From Collinsella sp. (GTDB taxonomy: Bacteria; Actinomycetota; Coriobacteriia; Coriobacteriales; Coriobacteriaceae), in the NCBI GenBank assembly GCA_019419485.1, contig DXZV01000008.1:6749-17392 (forward strand): a DNA stretch of 10,644 bases, in the 5' to 3' direction. The notes below the pieces were generated by a model. It saw only the letters and a list, made by a program, of their open reading frames with translations. It ran no database searches and was not told the DNA's origin. Positions within the stretch are counted from its first letter, which is position 1; each line of letters begins with the position of its first letter. Shown here in pieces: positions 1 through 6,950 of the stretch. Both the position numbers and the translations under genes were made by a program.

Positions 1-60
1 AAGCAAAAACGGCCCCCGTTTTGGCGGTTCTAGAGCCAAAACGGGGGCCGTTCCGTGCTT
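1..60 (-). terminator. Long stem-loop, probable terminator of the transaldolase gene
   Basis: A perfect 18-bp inverted repeat pairs 8-25 with 35-52 around a 9-base loop (26-34). A further 5-bp outer match (1-5 with 56-60) lies beyond a small internal bulge. Read on the minus strand, the stem is followed by TTTTTGCTT, the pattern of a rho-independent terminator. It lies about 75 bases past the stop codon of the minus-strand transaldolase gene. The stem is longer and more GC-rich than a typical terminator, so it could also be a copy of a dispersed palindromic repeat. The hairpin is seen directly; its function is inferred. Confidence 0.65.
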
Positions 61-65
61 CAACC

Positions 66-90
66 AGCTGGTAAAAGTCTTTACCATGCT
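66..90. repeat. Small hairpin between the transaldolase stop and the long terminator
   Basis: TGGTAAA (69-75) and TTTACCA (80-86) form a 7-bp stem with a 4-base loop. It is extended by AGC (66-68) and GCT (88-90) across one bulged T. No U-run follows on either strand, so it is not a terminator by itself. It may be a 3' mRNA stabilising structure, an operator-like palindrome, or chance. Confidence 0.3.
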
Positions 91-133
91 GAAAACTCGC
101 GATTTTGCACGTCGCTGCAGGGGGTACCCTTGC

Positions 134-838
134 TTACGGCAGAATATGGAAGCCGAGCGAGGCGATATCCTTGGCAAAGCCGCGGACGGTGTCGAGCGAG
201 ACCTCGTACGGATCGCGGCCGATGTTCTTACGCTTGGCCAGGATGTTGTTGGGCACCGTAATAATCTGGCAACCGCAGGCCTCGGCCTGGTAAATATTGA
301 TGAGCTCGCGCGTGGATGCCCACAGGACCTCACAGTTGGGCTTGGCGGCGGCCTTCTTGACCGACTCCGTCATAAACGGAATGGGATCGACGCCGGTATC
401 GGCGATGCGGCCGGCAAAAAGCGAGATGATAGACGGCGTCTCAGCGTCAACGGCCTCGACCATCTCATCGACCTGCTTAGGCGTAAAGATAGTGGTGACG
501 TTGACCTTGATGCCGTCGGCCGAAAGCTTGTGGACCAGCTCGGCGGTGGACTCGCCCTTGGTGGTTACGCACGGAATCTTGACGTAGACGTTGTCGGCCC
601 AGGTAGCGATCTCGCGGGCCTCGACCTCCATGGTCTCGACGTCGTCGGCAAAGACCTCAAACGAGACGGAAACGTCGGTGATGTGGGCCAGGACCTCCTT
701 GGCAAACGCGCGGTAATCCGTCACGCCGCCCTTCTTCATAAGGGACGGGTTGGTCGTGAAACCCTGAACGTTGCCGTTCTCGTACATGTCGAGCATGCCC
801 TCGAGGTTTGCACCGTCAGCGAACACCTTGATTGCCAT
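134..838 (-). CDS. Transaldolase family protein (short MipB/TalC-type)
   Basis: This 234-residue protein is a single class I aldolase barrel of the small transaldolase / fructose-6-phosphate aldolase family (E. coli FSA is about 220 residues). Visible marks are FADGAN near the N-terminus (Asp8), the GFTTNPSL signature (26-33), VYVKIP with the predicted Schiff-base Lys87, SLFAGR (139-144), and a C-terminal barrel part ending in TVP. Glu61 and Phe141 sit where transaldolases carry Glu and Phe and true FSA enzymes carry Gln and Tyr, so transfer of dihydroxyacetone units between sugar phosphates in the non-oxidative pentose phosphate pathway is more likely than free aldol cleavage. The start at 838 is preferred over an in-frame ATG at 862 because AAAGGA (848-853) precedes it by 9 bases and homologous sequence begins there. 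It lies 193 bases downstream of the HAD gene on the same strand and probably has its own promoter. It should be cytoplasmic. Confidence 0.9.
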   Translation of the reverse strand: MAIKVFADGANLEGMLDMYENGNVQGFTTNPSLMKKGGVTDYRAFAKEVLAHITDVSVSFEVFADDVETMEVEAREIATWADNVYVKIPCVTTKGESTAELVHKLSADGIKVNVTTIFTPKQVDEMVEAVDAETPSIISLFAGRIADTGVDPIPFMTESVKKAAAKPNCEVLWASTRELINIYQAEACGCQIITVPNNILAKRKNIGRDPYEVSLDTVRGFAKDIASLGFHILP

Positions 839-1031
839 CTGCCTGATTCCTTTCGCTTGCACATGGGCGTTGCACTGCTAAACACTTTACCTACGTTTAT
901 CAAGGCGTGAGCTGCGGGTTTTTATCTTCTCGGCGAACGGTATAAACACCTCAGTGTTTGGATTGATAAATCGATTGAGCATGCAAAAGCAAAGAGTCGC
1001 AGTTTGAGCAAACGTCAGAACGCGGGATTCA
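839..1031 (-). promoter_or_regulatory. Intergenic region upstream of the transaldolase gene, weak promoter candidate
   Basis: This 193-base gap separates the HAD gene from the transaldolase gene. On the minus strand TTGATA (898-903) could be a -35 box, with TAGCAG (875-880) a poor -10 box 17 bases downstream. A weak AAACAC/GTGTTT hairpin (944-959) and an AATCGATT palindrome (969-976) are visible, but neither has a U-run. No open reading frame here carries a recognisable protein. Promoter placement is a low-confidence guess. Confidence 0.25.
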
Positions 1032-1859
1032 TTAGATGAGGCCGAAATGCTGCATCGCCGTGACGGTGCCGTCGTGTTCGACATCGTCGGTCACGTAGTC
1101 GGCGACCGCCTTGACCTCGGGCATGGCGTTGCCCATGGCGACAGCCGTCTCGACCGCAGCGAGCATGCCCAGGTCGTTGCCCGAATCGCCAAAGCCAAAA
1201 GTGCGCGCATTTCCCTCGCGGCCCAGATACGCCAGCGCTCGCGCCACGCCCACGCCCTTGTCAATACCCTTGGGACTCAGCTCGCGGTTCTGACCACCGG
1301 TGTTGCACAGCTCAAAGTTGCGATTGATAAAGCCGTCATCGTTGGCTACACGAGCCAAACTGGGCACATTGAGGCATACCTTGCCCACGCGCAAGCTGCC
1401 GTCGATGCGCATCTCCTCGGCGCTGTGCACCACAGAGGTACCGATTAAAGACGAGCGCTCAACGCCCACAGGCTCCAGCGCAAAGGTCGCAGCATTGGAC
1501 TCGAAAAAAACCTCGATGCCGGCATCCACAACGCGATGCGCAAGCTCCTCAACAATGTCTTCGTCAAAGCAGTCCTCATGCACCACGCGGCCCTCGACCT
1601 CGAGCGTCGCCCCCGCCATGGCAACGATACCCGCCGGGTTCAGCGCGCGCAGGCCATCGGCAATCAGCCACAAGGGGCGACCCGTGCAGATAAATGCCCG
1701 GTGACCCGCATTGCGCAGGCGACCAAATGCATCGATAACGGACTTCGACGGATGGACTGCATTGAAGTCCTTATCGGTCATATCGTCGGGATCGAACGAC
1801 GCCAGCGTGCCGTCCACGTCAAAAAAGAGCACAGCGGATTCGGGGCACGCATCAATCAT
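1032..1859 (-). CDS. Cof-type HAD-IIB family hydrolase (sugar phosphatase-like)
   Basis: This 275-residue protein has all four HAD motifs. Motif I is FFDVDGTL with nucleophile Asp14 and acid/base Asp16; motif II is ICTGR with Thr59; motif III is the lysine in GIDKG (Lys201); motif IV is GFGDSGNDL with Asp225 and Asp229. The long segment between motifs II and III (about 80-195) is the C2B cap typical of the Cof/YbiV group. Such enzymes dephosphorylate small sugar phosphates or related cofactors with Mg2+ in the cytoplasm; the substrate cannot be read from sequence. The start at 1859 is chosen because AAAGGA (1866-1871) precedes it by 6 bases; an upstream in-frame start at 1895 lacks this support and would run into the promoter region. 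It is transcribed divergently from the rRNA methyltransferase gene, 75 bases away. Confidence 0.92.
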   Translation of the reverse strand: MIDACPESAVLFFDVDGTLASFDPDDMTDKDFNAVHPSKSVIDAFGRLRNAGHRAFICTGRPLWLIADGLRALNPAGIVAMAGATLEVEGRVVHEDCFDEDIVEELAHRVVDAGIEVFFESNAATFALEPVGVERSSLIGTSVVHSAEEMRIDGSLRVGKVCLNVPSLARVANDDGFINRNFELCNTGGQNRELSPKGIDKGVGVARALAYLGREGNARTFGFGDSGNDLGMLAAVETAVAMGNAMPEVKAVADYVTDDVEHDGTVTAMQHFGLI

Positions 1860-1897
1860 ATGGGTTCCTTTCGAGGATAAGGGCAAACGAAGCATCC

Positions 1898-1907
1898 ATC
1901 ATATAAT
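1898..1907. promoter_or_regulatory. Overlapping -10 elements between divergent HAD and rlmKL genes
   Basis: The short AT-rich patch in this 75-base divergent region contains a perfect TATAAT on the plus strand (1902-1907), suited to the methyltransferase gene with a leader of about 20 bases. On the minus strand it contains TATGAT (1898-1903), suited to the HAD gene. No good -35 box lies at the expected distance on either strand. The two boxes share bases 1902-1903, so the promoters could compete for RNA polymerase. The hexamers are seen directly; their use is inferred. Confidence 0.45.
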
Positions 1908-1934
1908 GGAGCGACGCAACCAGAGAGGTCACCC

Positions 1935-4493
1935 ATGGAATTTTACGCAAGCTGCCCCGAGGGCTTTGAGTCCGCACTCGCCGATGAGCTTAAACGCCTC
2001 GGGCTTTCGCATGTTCGCCGGCTGAAGGGCCGCGCCACGTTTGAGGGCGAGCTCGAAGAAGGCTACCGCGCCTGTCTGTGGTCGCGCCTGGCGAGCCGCG
2101 TGTTCGTGGTACTCGGGCGCTTTGAGGCGCAGGATGCCGATGAACTGTACGATAGCGTTTACGACATCGCCTGGGAGAGCATCGTCCGCCCCGGCGCCAC
2201 CATCGCCATTACCGCCCGCGGCGTGACCGAGCAGCTGCGCAACACGCGCTTCTCGGCCCTGCGCGCCAAGGACGCATTGTGCGACCGCCTGGCCGAGACC
2301 ACGGGCCGTCGCGCCGACGTCGATGCCGCCGACCCCGATGTTCACCTACTGCTTTCGCTGCGCCAGCGCCGCGCGAGCATAAGCCTAGACCTTTCGGGCG
2401 ACCCGCTGTTCAAGCGCCTGCCGCCCGCGGCGACCCGTGCCGGCGAGGGCGCGCACGTGCTGCGCCCCGACTACGCCGCTCTGGTGCTGGCGCAGGTCGG
2501 CTGGACCGCACTGTGCGAGCGCGAGCTGACGGCCGATGATTACGAGAATGAAGCCCTGCCCACGCTGATCGATGCCTCGTGCGCCGGCGGCGGTCTGCTG
2601 CTGGAGGCCGTGAATATCCTGACCGACCGCGCCCCGGGTGCCGCGCGCGAGCACTGGGGTTTTGAGGGCTGGCAGCTGCATGATGCCGACCTATGGGAAC
2701 AACTGCTTGCCGAGGCGCGCGAGCGCGAGGCGACGGCGCGCGAGCGCCAGGCGCGCATCGTGGCCGTAGACATCGACCCCGCCGCCCGCAAGACTGCCGA
2801 GCGTATGATCAAGTGCGCCGGCTACAAGCGTTTCGTCGACTTCTGCGCTGCCAAACCAGCCACCGTGCTGGACCATGCAGGCGCTGTCGCCGGCGCCGCC
2901 GTAGTCGCAGACACCACCGAGACCCCGCTTTCGCTCATGCACGACGCCATGACGCTGGTCGGCGAGCTGCGCCGCGCGCCCGAACTCGCTTCGGCACCGG
3001 TCGCCACGCTCGCCCGCGATGGCCTTATGACCCGCGCGCTCCATGCCGAGCCTGCGCGCTCCATCGCCGTCATGCCCAATAACGAGGAGGCGGCTATTGA
3101 GGTCTGGCCCTCGCTCGACCACGCCGCCGCGGCATTCGAAGCTGCGACCAGCGCAGATGCCGAACAGCAGACCGCAGACGCTCAAGACGAAGCCGCCGAC
3201 ACTCCCATGCCCGAACCTGCCGCCACGCTCGACCTGGGCGACGGCAAGCCGCTGCCCGTGCTCATCCCCGAATCCGAACAGTTCGCCAACCGCCTGCGCA
3301 AGAACGCACGCCTGCGTCGCAAGTGGGCAAAGCGCGAGGGCGTGAGCTGCTACCGCGTCTACGATGCCGACCTGCCCGACTACTCCGCCGCCATTGACCT
3401 GTACGAGGGCTGCCCGCAGACGCCGGGCCGCTGGCTCGTCATCGCCGAATACGCCGCGCCCAAGACCATCGACCCCGCGCTAGCCCAGGCCCGCATGCTC
3501 GACATCTTGGCCATCGCACCGCGCATCCTAGATGTCCCGGCAGAGCATGTGCACGCCAAGGCCCGCATGCGTTCGCGCGGCGGTTCGCAGTACGGCAAGC
3601 AGGGCGCCGGCAAGGGCGCATCGGGCGAACGCGCCAACATCGCACGCCGTCGCCTGCCACTCATCGAAGAGGGCGGGCTCACCTTTGCCGTCAACTTTGA
3701 CGACTACCTGGATGTGGGTATCTTCCTGGACCACCGCGTCACCCGCAGCCTGGTGCGCGAGCACGCCAAGCAGGCGCGGCGCTTCCTCAACCTGTTCGCC
3801 TACACCGGCACCGCCACCTGCTATGCGGCAGACGGCGGCGTCGAGGAAACTGTGACGGTCGACCTTTCCAACACCTATCTGGACTGGGCCGAGCGCAACA
3901 TGCGACAGAACGGCTTTGTGGGGCCGCAGCATCACTTTGTGCGCGATGACGTGCTCGCCTGGATTCGCGATCAGCGCCAGACGCGCAACCGCTGGGACCT
4001 GATCTTTGTCGACCCGCCCACGTTTTCGAACTCGTCCAAGATGGGCCGCCGCACCTGGGATGTCCAGCGCGACCATGTTGAGCTTTTGGCCGGCGTATCT
4101 CGCCTGCTCGCACAGGGCGGCCATGCCATCTTTAGCTGCAACCTGCGCGGCTTCCGCCCCGAGACGCGCAAGCTCGCACGCGCGGGCGTCGTGCTGGAGG
4201 ACATTACGGCGCAGACCATCCCCGAGGATTTCGCACGCAACCAGAAGGTGCACCATTGCTATATCGTGCGCCGACTGCCCATCGAGGATGCCATGGCCGA
4301 GGTCGGCTTTAGCGCCGAGGAAATTGCCGAGCGAACCGAAGAGCTGCGCAACCCCGAGGCCCGCAAGCCCCATGCGGCAGCGCACGCGCACGCACAGGCC
4401 GGCGACCGAGGGCCGCGCGGCGACGGCAAGCCCGCCTGCGCAGGCAAGCCCAAAAAGAAGAAGTTCTACGCCAGCAAGCCCAAGGGCAAATAA
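1935..4493 (+). CDS. rlmKL: RlmKL-type 23S rRNA methyltransferase with degenerate RlmL half
   Basis: This 852-residue protein is homologous along its length to bifunctional RlmKL (about 702 residues in E. coli), which makes m2G2445 (RlmL half) and m7G2069 (RlmK half) in 23S rRNA. Residues 1-155 are the ferredoxin-like and THUMP RNA-binding region, with WSRLASR (49-55) and SLDLSGD (150-156). Residues 170-395 correspond to the RlmL methyltransferase; WGFEGW (241-246) and an acidic AdoMet-loop region (VAVDIDP, 276-282) remain. However, the DPMCGSG motif is DASCAGG (213-219), and where NPPY is expected there is ADTT (about 325-328). An Ala/Glu-rich linker (396-432) follows. Residues 447-780 are RlmK, with intact LNLFAYTG (618-625) and DPPTFSNS (693-700). 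A basic, low-complexity tail (about 805-852) ends in a lysine cluster. The start is supported by GAGAGG (1923-1928), 6 bases upstream. RlmK activity is likely; RlmL activity is doubtful. Confidence 0.92.
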   Translation: MEFYASCPEGFESALADELKRLGLSHVRRLKGRATFEGELEEGYRACLWSRLASRVFVVLGRFEAQDADELYDSVYDIAWESIVRPGATIAITARGVTEQLRNTRFSALRAKDALCDRLAETTGRRADVDAADPDVHLLLSLRQRRASISLDLSGDPLFKRLPPAATRAGEGAHVLRPDYAALVLAQVGWTALCERELTADDYENEALPTLIDASCAGGGLLLEAVNILTDRAPGAAREHWGFEGWQLHDADLWEQLLAEAREREATARERQARIVAVDIDPAARKTAERMIKCAGYKRFVDFCAAKPATVLDHAGAVAGAAVVADTTETPLSLMHDAMTLVGELRRAPELASAPVATLARDGLMTRALHAEPARSIAVMPNNEEAAIEVWPSLDHAAAAFEAATSADAEQQTADAQDEAADTPMPEPAATLDLGDGKPLPVLIPESEQFANRLRKNARLRRKWAKREGVSCYRVYDADLPDYSAAIDLYEGCPQTPGRWLVIAEYAAPKTIDPALAQARMLDILAIAPRILDVPAEHVHAKARMRSRGGSQYGKQGAGKGASGERANIARRRLPLIEEGGLTFAVNFDDYLDVGIFLDHRVTRSLVREHAKQARRFLNLFAYTGTATCYAADGGVEETVTVDLSNTYLDWAERNMRQNGFVGPQHHFVRDDVLAWIRDQRQTRNRWDLIFVDPPTFSNSSKMGRRTWDVQRDHVELLAGVSRLLAQGGHAIFSCNLRGFRPETRKLARAGVVLEDITAQTIPEDFARNQKVHHCYIVRRLPIEDAMAEVGFSAEEIAERTEELRNPEARKPHAAAHAHAQAGDRGPRGDGKPACAGKPKKKKFYASKPKGK

Positions 4494-4495
4494 CA

Positions 4496-4564
4496 AAGTT
4501 GCGGTGGTATACGGACTGTTTTGCCTGGAATTAGGCAAATTTAGACCGTATTTCACCGCAACTT
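4496..4564. terminator. Composite hairpin between convergent rlmKL and kdpE, likely bidirectional terminator
   Basis: Three nested inverted repeats form one long, interrupted hairpin. AAGTTGCGGTG pairs with CACCGCAACTT (4496-4506 with 4554-4564, 11 bp), ATACGG with CCGTAT (4509-4514 with 4546-4551), and TTTGCCT with AGGCAAA (4520-4526 with 4533-4539), closing on a 6-base loop. It begins 2 bases after the rlmKL stop codon and ends 23 bases from the kdpE stop. The minus-strand exit is mildly U-rich (TTTGTTATTT); the plus-strand exit is not. Its size and near-symmetry also fit a dispersed palindromic repeat that serves as a terminator. Confidence 0.65.
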
Positions 4565-4587
4565 ATAGTGGGATGGCGGATGCCAGC

Positions 4588-5301
4588 CTATCCCTGGGTG
4601 ACCAATCGGTAACCGATACCCACATGCGTTTGGATATAGCGCGGATGCGCGGGGTCGGACTCGATCTTCTTGCGCAGCGTGCCCATAAAGACACGCAAGC
4701 TCGCCAGATCGCTCTTAGTTGCCGTGCCCCAAATCTCGTGCAGGATAAACTGGTGCGTCAGCACCTTGTCGGCGTTATGCGCCAGCAGGCACAGGAGCTT
4801 GTACTCGATCGGCGTCAGATGCAGCTCCTCGCCATCCATCGTGGCGATGCCGGCATCAAAATCGATATGCAGCTCACCGGTATCGAACGAGCCCTCGGAG
4901 GCAACGCCACCCGTTTGCGCATACGAAAGACGCCTAAGCGTCGTGCGAATGCGCGCGAGCAGTTCCTCGACCGAAAACGGCTTGGTCAGATAGTCGTCGG
5001 CGCCGGCATCGAGTGCGCGAATCTTGTCCGCATCCTCGCTGCGTGCCGAGACCACAATGATCGGCATGCCCGACCATGCGCGCACCGACTCCACCACCTT
5101 GACGCCGTCCATATCGGGCAGGCCCAGATCGAGCAGCACAATGCTCGGCGCCTGCGACGAGGCGGCGGCGATGGCGGCATGGGCGGTCTCCACGGCCATA
5201 TGGCGCAAGCCGTGCGCCTCGAGCGCGGCAACGATAAGGTTGCGAACAGCTGGGTCGTCCTCAACGACCAAGATGAGCGGTTTTACGGCAGAGTTCGACA
5301 C
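4588..5301 (-). CDS. kdpE: OmpR/PhoB-family response regulator, KdpE-like
   Basis: This 237-residue protein is a full-length OmpR-type regulator. The receiver domain (about 8-120) shows the acidic pair Glu14/Asp15-Asp16, phospho-acceptor Asp58 in LLDLGLPDMDG, and the conserved Lys107 in LTKPF. The C-terminal half (about 140-235) is a winged-helix DNA-binding domain with LTPIEYKLLCLLA and HEIWG, close to KdpE proteins. In that family, phosphorylation by KdpD activates potassium uptake genes; here the likely target is the adjacent kup cluster, or a kdpFABC elsewhere. The start is a GTG at 5301: AAGGAG (5309-5314) lies 7 bases upstream and the conserved region begins within nine residues. That Shine-Dalgarno sequence lies within the last codons of the kinase gene, whose stop is 4 bases away, so translation is probably coupled. 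It is the last gene of the cluster. Confidence 0.9.
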   Translation of the reverse strand: MSNSAVKPLILVVEDDPAVRNLIVAALEAHGLRHMAVETAHAAIAAASSQAPSIVLLDLGLPDMDGVKVVESVRAWSGMPIIVVSARSEDADKIRALDAGADDYLTKPFSVEELLARIRTTLRRLSYAQTGGVASEGSFDTGELHIDFDAGIATMDGEELHLTPIEYKLLCLLAHNADKVLTHQFILHEIWGTATKSDLASLRVFMGTLRKKIESDPAHPRYIQTHVGIGYRLVTQG

Positions 5302-5305
5302 AGCG

Positions 5306-6937
5306 CTACTCCTTATCAAACGAAACGTCGGCGGCGGGAAGCTCAATCGTAAAGACCGAACCGTGCGGGTCCGCCGCGGCAACCTCTATGCTACCGCCAT
5401 GCGCCAACGCAATGGAACGGCAGAGCGAAAGACCCAGGCCCACGCTGCGGTGGCTGTCGGCCAGACCATGGTTGGCGGTATAGAACGACTCAAAGATCCG
5501 CTCGCGATCCTCGGGTGCGATACCCGGACCATCATCGGCCACCGAGCACGCCACGCGACCATCGTCGACGCTAATCGAGATCACGATATGCGAGCCTGTG
5601 GGCGTATAGGTGATGGCGTTGTTCACCAGATTGACCACCAGCTGCACCATCAGGCGCGCATCGACGTTGACGAGCGCCGGCTCATCGCACGCCACCACCT
5701 TAAGGTCGTGCTCGCGCACGGCAGGGTTCACGTGGCGCAGCGCCTCCTCGACGATATCGTCCATGAGCTCGAGCGTGGTCGACAGGCGCATACCGCCGCC
5801 CTCGAGCTTGGTGATGGCGAGCAGGTTCTCGACGGTGGCGTTGAGCCATTGCGCATCCGAGCGAATGGACAGAAGCATGCCGCGGCGCGTCTGGCTATCG
5901 AGCACGGCGGTGCCGGTCGAGCCCTGGTCGAGCAGCACATCGGCATTGCCCGAAATACTGGTGAGCGGCGTGCGCAGGTCGTGCGAGATGGAGCGCAGCA
6001 GGTTGGCGCGCAGCTGCTCGTTTTTGGCGAGCACCGCCGCCTCCTCGCGGGCCTCCATGGCGCGGGCGCGATCGAGTGCCAGCTCGCCTTCGCTCACGAT
6101 GGCATCGGCAAGTGTCCGCTCCTCGTGCGTCAGCACGTCGGGCTCGGCAACGATAGCCAGCACGCCCACCACCGAGGCGGGGTCGCCCGAGCGCACGAAG
6201 CCGTCACCTGTGCGGACCGTCAGGTAGATGCCATAAAACGCCGAGCCGCCATAGGTGGCATCGAGCGGCGTTCCCACATAGGCGGACGCCGAGAGCCGCG
6301 GCGGCATCTGCGGCGCCAGTTCGTGCACCGGCGCGGCATCGCCCACGGCCGTGTATGTCGCACGCGGCAGCAGGTCATCATCGTCGGCGTCGGCGCTGTA
6401 CCACACGACCGGACAGCCCGAAAGACGCGCCAGCTGCGTTGCCATGGCATGGATAATTTGCTGCTGGTCGGCGCACCGCTGCAGCATGCGGTTAGTCTCG
6501 AGCACCATATGCGTGCGACGGTCGCTGGCGGCAGCCTGCGCCAAGGCGCGGCGCAGGGCCAACGCAATCGAGCTCGACACAAGCGAGACCACGAACATGA
6601 TGAAGAACATGCCGGGATAGACGCGGTCGATAAGCGACAGCGAGTAGCGCGGGTCGACAAACAAGAAGTTGTAGAGCGCCACGGCGGCAGCCGAGCTCAG
6701 CAAGCAATACAGGCGACTCCAGGTAAAGAATGCGCACAGCTGAACGGCGAACACATAGACGATCATGATGCTCGGCGCGAGACCCGGATGGTCGAGCAGC
6801 GCGCCCACAATCGTCGCTGCGACCAGCAGCCCCGCCGATACGCAGGCGTCATACAGAGGAGTGCGGCGCGTCAGCGTTGTGCGCCGCCACCAAAAGTTAT
6901 CGGCAATATCGCCGTCCGCACGGACGTCCATAGACAC
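5306..6937 (-). CDS. kdpD: Short KdpD-like sensor histidine kinase (DUF4118, no N-terminal KdpD domain)
   Basis: This 543-residue membrane kinase matches the C-terminal part of KdpD (about 890 residues in E. coli). Four hydrophobic segments at roughly 30-49, 53-71, 75-94 and 105-128 form the DUF4118 membrane module, with FLFVDPRYSL (91-100) between helices 3 and 4 as in KdpD. A GAF-like region follows (about 150-285), then the HisKA dimerisation helix with phospho-acceptor His319 in SISHDLRTPLTSI, and the ATPase domain: N box NLVNNAITYTP (436-446), DDGPGI (468-473) and GLGLSL (500-505). The cytoplasmic N-terminal KdpD and Usp-like domains are absent; only about 30 residues precede helix 1. 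The start is the GTG at 6937, since GGAGG (6944-6948) lies 6 bases upstream; an ATG two codons later is possible. It pairs with the downstream regulator. Kinase identity is certain; the exact signal (K+, turgor) is inferred from the family. Confidence 0.88.
   Translation of the reverse strand: MSMDVRADGDIADNFWWRRTTLTRRTPLYDACVSAGLLVAATIVGALLDHPGLAPSIMIVYVFAVQLCAFFTWSRLYCLLSSAAAVALYNFLFVDPRYSLSLIDRVYPGMFFIMFVVSLVSSSIALALRRALAQAAASDRRTHMVLETNRMLQRCADQQQIIHAMATQLARLSGCPVVWYSADADDDDLLPRATYTAVGDAAPVHELAPQMPPRLSASAYVGTPLDATYGGSAFYGIYLTVRTGDGFVRSGDPASVVGVLAIVAEPDVLTHEERTLADAIVSEGELALDRARAMEAREEAAVLAKNEQLRANLLRSISHDLRTPLTSISGNADVLLDQGSTGTAVLDSQTRRGMLLSIRSDAQWLNATVENLLAITKLEGGGMRLSTTLELMDDIVEEALRHVNPAVREHDLKVVACDEPALVNVDARLMVQLVVNLVNNAITYTPTGSHIVISISVDDGRVACSVADDGPGIAPEDRERIFESFYTANHGLADSHRSVGLGLSLCRSIALAHGGSIEVAAADPHGSVFTIELPAADVSFDKE
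5309..5314 (-). promoter_or_regulatory. kdpE ribosome binding site inside the end of kdpD
   Basis: AAGGAG on the minus strand overlaps the last two codons of the kinase gene and the first base of its TAG stop. It is spaced 7 bases from the GTG start of kdpE. It fixes the kdpE start and implies translational coupling of sensor and regulator. Confidence 0.75.
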
Positions 6938-6950
6938 CGTACCCCTCCCT

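Noticed and set aside
86..910. A 274-codon plus-strand frame opposite the transaldolase gene
   Set aside because: It is the antisense shadow of a clear transaldolase, with no domain and no good ribosome binding site.
944..959. AAACAC/GTGTTT hairpin as a transcription terminator
   Set aside because: It is a 6-bp AT-rich stem without a clear U-tract on either strand.
1002..1013. GTTTG/CAAAC hairpin after the HAD gene as its terminator
   Set aside because: The stem is 4-5 bp with a tiny loop and no U-run, which is not convincing.
2571..2918. Frameshift as the explanation for the missing RlmL motifs
   Set aside because: The frame stays open and collinear with RlmKL on both sides, and conserved segments occur before and after in the same frame. 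Substitution fits better, although a compensated pair of sequence errors cannot be excluded by eye.
3528..4556. A 342-codon minus-strand frame opposite the RlmK half
   Set aside because: It is a shadow of conserved RlmK coding sequence, and its start lies inside the composite hairpin.
4006..5352. A 448-codon plus-strand frame spanning the end of rlmKL, the intergenic hairpin and the regulator gene
   Set aside because: It overlaps rlmKL out of frame and runs antisense to the response regulator. Its composition is low-complexity and it reads through the terminator-like hairpin.
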